Position numbers and translations under genes: made by a program. Below are positions 10,140 through 15,770 of a stretch of 15,770 nucleotides of DNA, in pieces. Below the pieces are notes generated by a model, which was given only the letters and a program-made list of their open reading frames with translations, was not told the origin of the DNA and ran no database searches. Source of the stretch: Poronia punctata (Eukaryota > Ascomycota > Sordariomycetes > Xylariales > Xylariaceae); NCBI GenBank assembly GCA_022579005.1, contig MU401922.1:1-15770 (forward strand), in the 5' to 3' direction. The number at the start of each line of letters is the position of its first letter. Positions within the stretch are counted from its first letter, which is position 1.

Positions 10140-10680
10140 TAATATTGTTAATAAAAGCTTAGCAAAATAAGCAATATAATTTTAGCATTTTGTTTATAAA
10201 CTTTTAAACGTACGCAAGTAAATTATAAAAGCTTATAAGTGCAATAGTTAAGCGTTTTAAACTTTAAAAGCTTATTATAATAAATTAGTTTTTATAGTTT
10301 AAATGCACTTTAAATTAATAAAACAAAGTAATAGCGTTTATTATAGTAATATATTTTTTTTTATATACTAATTTAATTACTTTAAACTAAAGCAGTAGTA
10401 AATAGTTATTAAAAACTACTATTTTATTAAAAGTTTATAAGTTTATTATAAGTTTAGTTTAAACTTTTTTTTTATTTAATAATATGTTATAAACATTAAG
10501 TAAGCAAAAAAGCTTAGTTTGTTAACTTATTTTATTTTACTTTATTTATAAAGCTTATTAAATACTTTATTAACTATTGCTTTATTTTTTATACTAAAAA
10601 AATAAAGTTAGCTATTTAATTTTATTTATTACTAATTATTTACTAGTAGTATTTTTATTTAGTTGTTTTTTAAAATGTTT
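10140..10680 (-). pseudogene. Reverse transcriptase remnant of the same gypsy element
   Basis: In the same minus frame as the RNase H, N-Y-I-A-Y-F-A-K-L at 10155-10181, followed by L-L-T-I-L, fits the segment after the polymerase palm where fungal gypsy proteins have a Y-I-x-x-(Y/F)-A-x-L-A-x-P-L pattern. Further up, K-A-I-V-N-K-V-F-N-K-L (about 10545-10580) resembles the V-V-D-x-R-x-L-N-K region of the fingers/palm, and F-I-T-Y-Y and K-F-K-L-N-L (about 10460-10495) could be the segment before the active site. The spacing between these blocks is shorter than usual and the YxDD box is not clear, so an internal deletion or a frame slip is likely. Many TAA/TAG stops interrupt it. The 9777-10139 stretch between the two domains is open to the same reading but has no landmark. 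Confidence 0.5.
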
Positions 10681-13240
10681 ATAATACTTTAATTAGTTTA
10701 AATTTTTAAAAAGTCTTTTAAAATTTAAAAAATTTTACTTGCTATAAAGTTGGCCTTAGCGTAAATAGATTAGCTATTTAGTTTAGCAATTTTCTTTTTT
10801 TTAAAAAGTTTTTAAATTTTTATAGTTAAAAGGAATTTAGTAACTTTAAAACATTTATTAGCTATTTTTTTATTTTTATTATTTTTTTTAATTAAATTAT
10901 TTTTATTTACTAAGGTTTAAATATTAAATATTTTAATAACTTTTAATTAAATTATAATATTTTATAGCTTTTTATTTAAAATAAAGTATTTTTTAGTAGC
11001 TAGTACTATATATAATAGTTAGTTAAAAATATTTATGCTAATAAAGCACTTAATTAATATTTTGCTTATAACTTTTATTTTGCTAAAAGCTTTTATAAAA
11101 AATAGTATTTATAATAAAACTACAACTATAGCTATTACTTTTAAGCAACCTTTTTAAGTAGCTTTTTATACTTTAATTTTTATTTATTTATTAATAGTGC
11201 TTACTTAAGTACTTTATTTAACTTTTTTTAGTTTAAGTAAAAAGTTAGCTATAATAATAATATTTAAAGTTATTAATTTTATAAATAAAAAAACTACGTT
11301 TTTATAGCTAAAATTAAAAGTAAAATTTTTGTTTAATAATAGTAACTTATATAAAGTTAGTATTAATAAGGTTTTTTTAAAGCTTAAAATTATTTTTTAA
11401 GCTAAAGTTACTTTTTAAATATAAAAATATAAATATAGTTAAATTTTAAAAAAAGTTTTAAATCTTTTTATAGCTTTAAAACTAATTAATTAGGTTTTAA
11501 AATCGATTTTAGCTTTATAAGTGTTGCTAAAATCTATTTTTAACAATATATAAGGTTTTATAGTATTTTTAATAACTTATACTAATATAGTAAACCTAAC
11601 TTATTTATTTTTTTTAGTATTATTTAATTTTACTATATATATTTATAAAGTAGCTTATTTAGTATATTTAATACAATTTTTGCTAATACTTTAAACTTTG
11701 CTTAACTATTTTTTTATAAAGTGTTTAATTATTTTTAGCAAGTTTTTTATAATAATATTTTAGCTTATGCTTATATTAAAATAAATAGTAGTTTTAAGTA
11801 TATTAAAATATAAGCAAACTAAAATATGTAAGTAAAAATATTAAAATTAACTAATAAGTTTTTTTGTTTAAACTTTTAAAAGGGTTAATATTTATATATT
11901 AAGTTTTAAAAGCTTTAAGTTTATAAGTTTAACTAAGTAAGCTTTTTTATTAAATATTAATAATTTTTTTTAGTATTTATTTAAGTATTTAAATAGCTAA
12001 TTTTATAATTTAAAGGATTTATTATATTTTATACAAGTATTTTTTAATAACTTTAGTTTAAGTATATTTTATAATTTAATTAGTTGCTTTAAGCACTTTT
12101 TGCAATGTTTTTTTTTTTTTTTTAATTATTAAAAAGGTTGCTATAGTGCTTATACTTAAAGTTATAATTTATAATTATAAATGCTTAGTTTAATTTTAAA
12201 CTAGAATTATTACTATTAAATAAGTTTAATAAGTTTTTTTTATTTAATTTAAAGTTTTTAAAATTATTTTTCTTTATTAAATTTAAATAGTTTTTTTTTT
12301 TATTTTTATTTTTAAATTTGTTTTTATTTTAAGGTTTATTTTTATTTTAAAACTTATTTTTATTTTTTTTTTAATTTTTAAATTAATATTTATTTTTTTT
12401 ATAATTGTTTTTATAGTAGCTATAATTATAACTACTATAATTATAACTTTTATTACGTTTATTTTGCTGCTAGTAGCTTTTTTTTTTTTATTACCTTTGT
12501 TATTATTTAATTAGTTTTTAAAAAAGTTATTTAGCTACTTTTTCTATTTTTTTTTTAAATTTATAAATATGTTAACTTAGCTGCTAACAAAAGTACGGCT
12601 TTTTTATGCAATAAAAGCTTTAAATATTTACTAAAGCTTTTTTTTTAATTTAATATAAGTACGTTTTGCTTTAAAAAAAAGTTTATAGTTAACTATGCTA
12701 TAATAACTACTTTTATTTAGTTAAAATTATTACTTGCTAATAAGTAACTTATTTTAGCATATTAAAGCTTTTTTTAAAAGTATTTTTTTAATACGTTTTT
12801 ATTATAAGTAATATTTTTTAATTTAAGTTAAAGTATATTATTTTTTTTAGTAGCAATACTAAGTGCTATAGTAAAGCGTTAGCTAAAGTAGTTTATTATG
12901 CTTTTAATACTTTTATTATAAAGTAAACTTTTTTTTTTTATTATAAAAACTAAATTTTATTATTTAGCTATAGCTTTTTTTAATAAGGTTAGCTATAATT
13001 ACACTAGTTAGCTTTTATTAGTATTGTTATTAGTACTTTTTAATACTATGTTAACTTTGTTAACAAAAGCTTATATGTTTATATAAATAGTTTTAAATCT
13101 TTTATTAACTTAATTAAAGTTTTTTAAGTTTTTAAAGTTAAATATAAAAGTTTTTATATTTTTTTTTTAATTTAAATATATTAGCTATTTAAGTTTGCAC
13201 TAAAAAGTAAAGCAAAGTTTTTTTTATATTAGTATTTATT
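10681..13240 (-). other. Eroded tract, possible Gag/protease part of the gypsy relic
   Basis: No intact gene is present. By position this would be Gag and protease of the minus-strand element. Around 12400-12470 one minus frame is rich in Tyr, Ser, Asn and Lys, as a Gly/Arg-rich or Cys/His zinc-knuckle tail would become after RIP, but the CX2CX4HX4C spacing does not fit. 12240-12400 is almost pure T/A simple sequence. I see no other structure. Confidence 0.3.
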
Positions 13241-13257
13241 ACCTTTTAAAAAACTAA

Positions 13258-13293
13258 GTAGTTTTAAAAGGCTAGGTAGTTTTATAAGGCTAA
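13258..13293. repeat. 18-bp direct repeat, two copies
   Basis: GTAGTTTTAAAAGGCTAG (13258-13275) is followed at once by GTAGTTTTATAAGGCTAA (13276-13293), with two differences. The surrounding 13240-13430 keeps more G and C than its neighbours. The period is a multiple of three, but no frame is supported. Confidence 0.75.
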
Positions 13294-13328
13294 ATAAATT
13301 TTTAGGTAGGCTTTTAGGTTATCTTTGT

Positions 13329-13366
13329 AGTGCTTTTTAAAGTGCTTTTTAAAGTGCTTTTTTTAA
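13329..13366. repeat. 12-bp direct repeat, three copies
   Basis: AGTGCTTTTTAA occurs at 13329-13340 and 13341-13352, and a third copy with two extra T at 13353-13366. It retains TpG in each copy, so it may be younger than the RIP of its surroundings. Confidence 0.8.
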
Positions 13367-13597
13367 AGGGCTATTTTTATTATTGTAAAGATCTTTAGTA
13401 AGATTGCTAGCTAAGGCTCCTTGCTACTAATTTAACTATATATATATTATAAAAATTAAGTTCTTTTATTATAATTAAAGTAACTTTTAAAGCTATTTAT
13501 TTATTTAATAAGTTTAGTTAAAAGTTTAATTAAAAGGTTTGCAAACTAAACTTAAAAATAATTATTTTATAGTAGTGCGTACTTTATTAATTAAAAG

Positions 13598-13633
13598 TTA
13601 ACTTATAATAATAAGTTAGCTTATAATAATAAG
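13598..13633. repeat. 18-bp tandem pair with internal dyad
   Basis: TTAACTTATAATAATAAG (13598-13615) is followed by TTAGCTTATAATAATAAG (13616-13633), then TTAAAG. Each unit, together with the next TT, contains an inverted repeat of the type (A)CTTAT-AATA-ATAAG(T), so the pair can fold as two hairpins. In such AT-rich DNA this may be neutral simple sequence. Confidence 0.7.
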
Positions 13634-14138
13634 TTAAAGTTTTTATAAAAATTATTAAAATTAGCTAAAGTAGTATAACTTAAAAAAAGATTTTTAAAGT
13701 TTTTAAATCTTTACTAAAAAGCTTTTATTACTAATATAAGTTAATATATATTTATATGCTAAATAGGGTTTAGTTAAGCTATTTTTAGTTACTACTTTAG
13801 TTAATATGCTTACGCTATTACTAGTACAAGTATAAGTATAAATATAGTTATTATTGTTATTAAAAGATTTAATATTATTAGCTTGCTTTAAGCAGCTTAA
13901 ATAAACTAGTTTAACTTACTTATTATTGCTTTTATATTTTTATTTAAAGCTTGTAGTTAGTTATATATAAGTTTTACTTAATTTGCTAAGTAGTTAATAT
14001 AGCTAGTAATATGTTTATTAAACTTTTTTTACTTTTATTTATTTTATTTTAGCTATTTTTAACTAGCTTTATTATTTTTTTATTTTTTAACTTTTTTAGC
14101 GCTTATTATATATAATTTAAATTAATTAAAGTTATAAA

Positions 14139-14198
14139 GTAAAAAGTTACGTAAAAAGTTATATAAAAAATTACATAAAAGTTTATATAAAGGATTTA
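14139..14198. repeat. 12-bp tandem repeat, about five degenerate copies
   Basis: Successive 12-bp units are GTAAAAAGTTAC (14139), GTAAAAAGTTAT (14151), ATAAAAAATTAC (14163), ATAAAAGTTTAT (14175) and a weak ATAAAGGATTTA (14187). Differences among the first four are mostly G/A and C/T, as RIP would make. The ancestral unit is nearly palindromic (GTAA...TTAC). Confidence 0.75.
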
Positions 14199-14719
14199 GT
14201 AGCGTTAAAGTATTAACTTTATATTAAGTTTAAAACTTAAAGCCTAATTTTTTATTATTACTAAAGTGCTTTAGTATAGTAAAGGTACTATTAGCACTCT
14301 TGTCCTTTTTGCTTATTATATAAGTTTATTTAAATTAACCTTTTTTAATTAACTAAAAAAAAATAATTAAAAAATAAATATAAAATATAAACAAGATATA
14401 AAAAGTAAAGCGTTTAATACTAATTTAAAAAAATAAGTATTTTATACAATGCTATTATATTAATAATAAGTTTAAAAAAACAAGTTAATAGTATATAATA
14501 TATAAAATATAGTTAAGCGTTTAAAAAAATTAAGCTTTAATAAAAAGTAACTATAAACGTTAGCGTTATAAATAAATACTTTTATTTACAACTTAAATAT
14601 AGTAGTATTAAAATAAATTAGCTATTTAAAAAAAAGTTATATAAACTTAACTTATTTATAAGATTTTTTTGCTTTAAAGTAAAAAAGCATAGCAAAAAGA
14701 TATAATAAGTTAACTTATA

Positions 14720-14975
14720 TTAGTCCGGCTAGAAGTTAATATAATTACAACACGTTACTATTTATAGTACTATGTTAACTTAATTAATAAAAGGAAAAAG
14801 AAAGTTATAAGGACTTTTTTTAGCAAGTCTTATATAGCTATAAAGGTTTGCAATTAATTAAAACTTATTAGCAATATAAGAAGAACACGTATACTTTACG
14901 TATTTAATACGTAAAGAACGCATACTTTATATATACTAGTTATATACTATATATATATATTGCGTATATACTTTT
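14720..14975. other. Less mutated non-coding patch, possible LTR remnant
   Basis: This patch keeps CpA and CpG that are rare elsewhere: TTAGTCCGGCTAGAAG at about 14721, ACAACACG at about 14747, AGAACACGTATAC at 14882 and GAACGCATAC at 14916. No gene is visible. It lies on the upstream side of the minus-strand gypsy relic, where an LTR would be expected, but I could not find a matching copy near the other end, and TG...CA ends and a primer-binding site are not clear. Repeats within it are listed separately. Confidence 0.4.
14882..14934. repeat. Perfect 23-bp inverted repeat and flanking direct repeat
   Basis: CTTTACGTATT at 14894-14904 and its exact complement AATACGTAAAG at 14906-14916 are separated by one base. 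The left half lies within AGAACACGTATACTTTACG (14882-14900), which recurs in shorter, more AT form as AGAACGCATACTTTATA (14915-14931), 33 bp later. A further GCGTATATAC follows at about 14963. The two TACGTA cores make chance less likely than for the all-AT dyads elsewhere. It might be a protein-binding dyad in an LTR or an origin-like element; no function is shown. Confidence 0.75.
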
Positions 14976-15770
14976 TTAATAAGGTAAGTTTAACGCAATT
15001 TATAATAAATATATAAAAAATTAAATATTTATATTTATAAAATATTTGCATTTTAATAGTCTTAATGTGGTTAATAAGGTTAAAGGTATTAAAAAGGATT
15101 TTAATACTTGCTATTTTTTTTTTAACTATATTTTTATTTTTTTGTGCTTTTATTTTTAATTTATAAACAATTTACTATTGCCTTAATTTTTATTTACATT
15201 TAATTTATTATAATAAGGAACTTAAGTGCTTAGTTAAAAGTTTTTTTTATAAACAAATTTACAAGGTTATTTTTTTTATTAATTTAACGTACTTTTATAA
15301 TCTTTTTTTTTTATAAAATTTTTATAGTAATATTACGTTAATTATAAAGCGTTTTTTTTATATACTTTTAAGTTTTATAAAATACTAGTAAAGCAATTTA
15401 AAATTAGTACAAAGTACTAAAAGAATTAAAAGTAATTTAAGTACTTTAAAAATTAAGTGCAAGGTAGTATATAAAGTAATAGCGCTGTTAACTTTGTTAA
15501 CTATATTATATAGTTTATTAGCAAAAATAAATTAAGTAATATGCTTATATTTATTTAAGTTTTAATATATAATATTGCTAATAATTTTATATTTGTTTTG
15601 CTTATAATTTAAAATTAATTTAGTAGTAAAAATAATAATAAAACTAATTTAAAAGCTTAAGTTAGTATTATTAGTAAATAATTTATTTATAAAAATAAAT
15701 AGCTTTGCTTTTATTAAGTTTAAAAGTATATATATTAATTTATAGTGCTTGTTTTTAATTTACTAGTTAA
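14976..15770. other. AT-rich tract to window end, no gene seen
   Basis: The RIP-like composition continues, with T-rich runs at 15110-15145 and 15300-15320. A small patch at 15060-15115 (TAATGTGGTTAATAAGG, then TTAAAGGTATTAAAAAGG) keeps more G. No open frame, RNA or repeat could be recognised. Confidence 0.6.

Noticed and set aside
12400..12480. Gag zinc knuckle on the minus strand
   Set aside because: The Tyr-rich pattern suggested eroded Cys and His, but the CX2CX4HX4C spacing could not be fitted in the frames tried.
1..15770. Mitochondrial or other organellar origin, suggested by the AT content
   Set aside because: No tRNA, rRNA or respiratory-chain gene is visible, while TpA excess with CpA loss and a gypsy relic point to nuclear RIP-affected DNA.
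1..15770. Telomere repeats (TTAGGG type)
   Set aside because: No tandem TTAGGG or CCCTAA was seen on either strand, so a chromosome end is not supported by this window.

Overview
The window looks like an AT-rich, gene-free block from the nuclear genome of a filamentous ascomycete (Pezizomycotina). It carries the marks of repeat-induced point mutation (RIP), the process that converts CpA to TpA in duplicated DNA. TpA is in strong excess, CpA, TpG and CpG are scarce, and most surviving C and G sit in AGCT, GCTT or TTAGC contexts. In the first 60 bases I count 11 TpA, 6 ApT, 2 TpG and no CpA. I found no intact gene, rRNA or canonical tRNA. The fungal assignment is an inference from this pattern and from the one element type I could recognise; the species cannot be told.

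Layout. 1-4636 is RIP-eroded sequence holding an (ATT)n microsatellite (2206-2251) and a tandem array whose unit changes from 42 to 39 bp (2317-2735). 4637-5060 is the least mutated stretch. It has three copies of a 29-bp repeat, an A15 run, and a 171-bp island of ordinary base composition (4826-4996) that contains a perfect Pol III box A-like site but no recognisable gene. Directly after it, 4997-7095 is a satellite of mainly 28-bp monomers, ending in a short inverted block of 29-bp units (about 7105-7230).

The right half (about 7240-14700) contains the remains of a Ty3/gypsy LTR retrotransposon on the minus strand. Its RNase H domain and its PDALSR-like motif can still be read in one frame at 9225-9776. 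The preceding reverse transcriptase end lies at about 10140-10680. Integrase should lie below 9225 and Gag/protease above 10680, but both are too eroded for me to recognise. Several 12- and 18-bp tandem repeats lie at 13.2-14.2 kb. A second less mutated patch (14720-14975) contains a perfect 23-bp inverted repeat and a direct repeat; it could be LTR or other non-coding repeat DNA.

Together this is a graveyard of repeats inactivated by RIP. RIP changes bases but does not shift length, so reading frames and repeat phases survive even where nearly every codon has changed. The most unusual point is the small unmutated island between two short-period repeat arrays.
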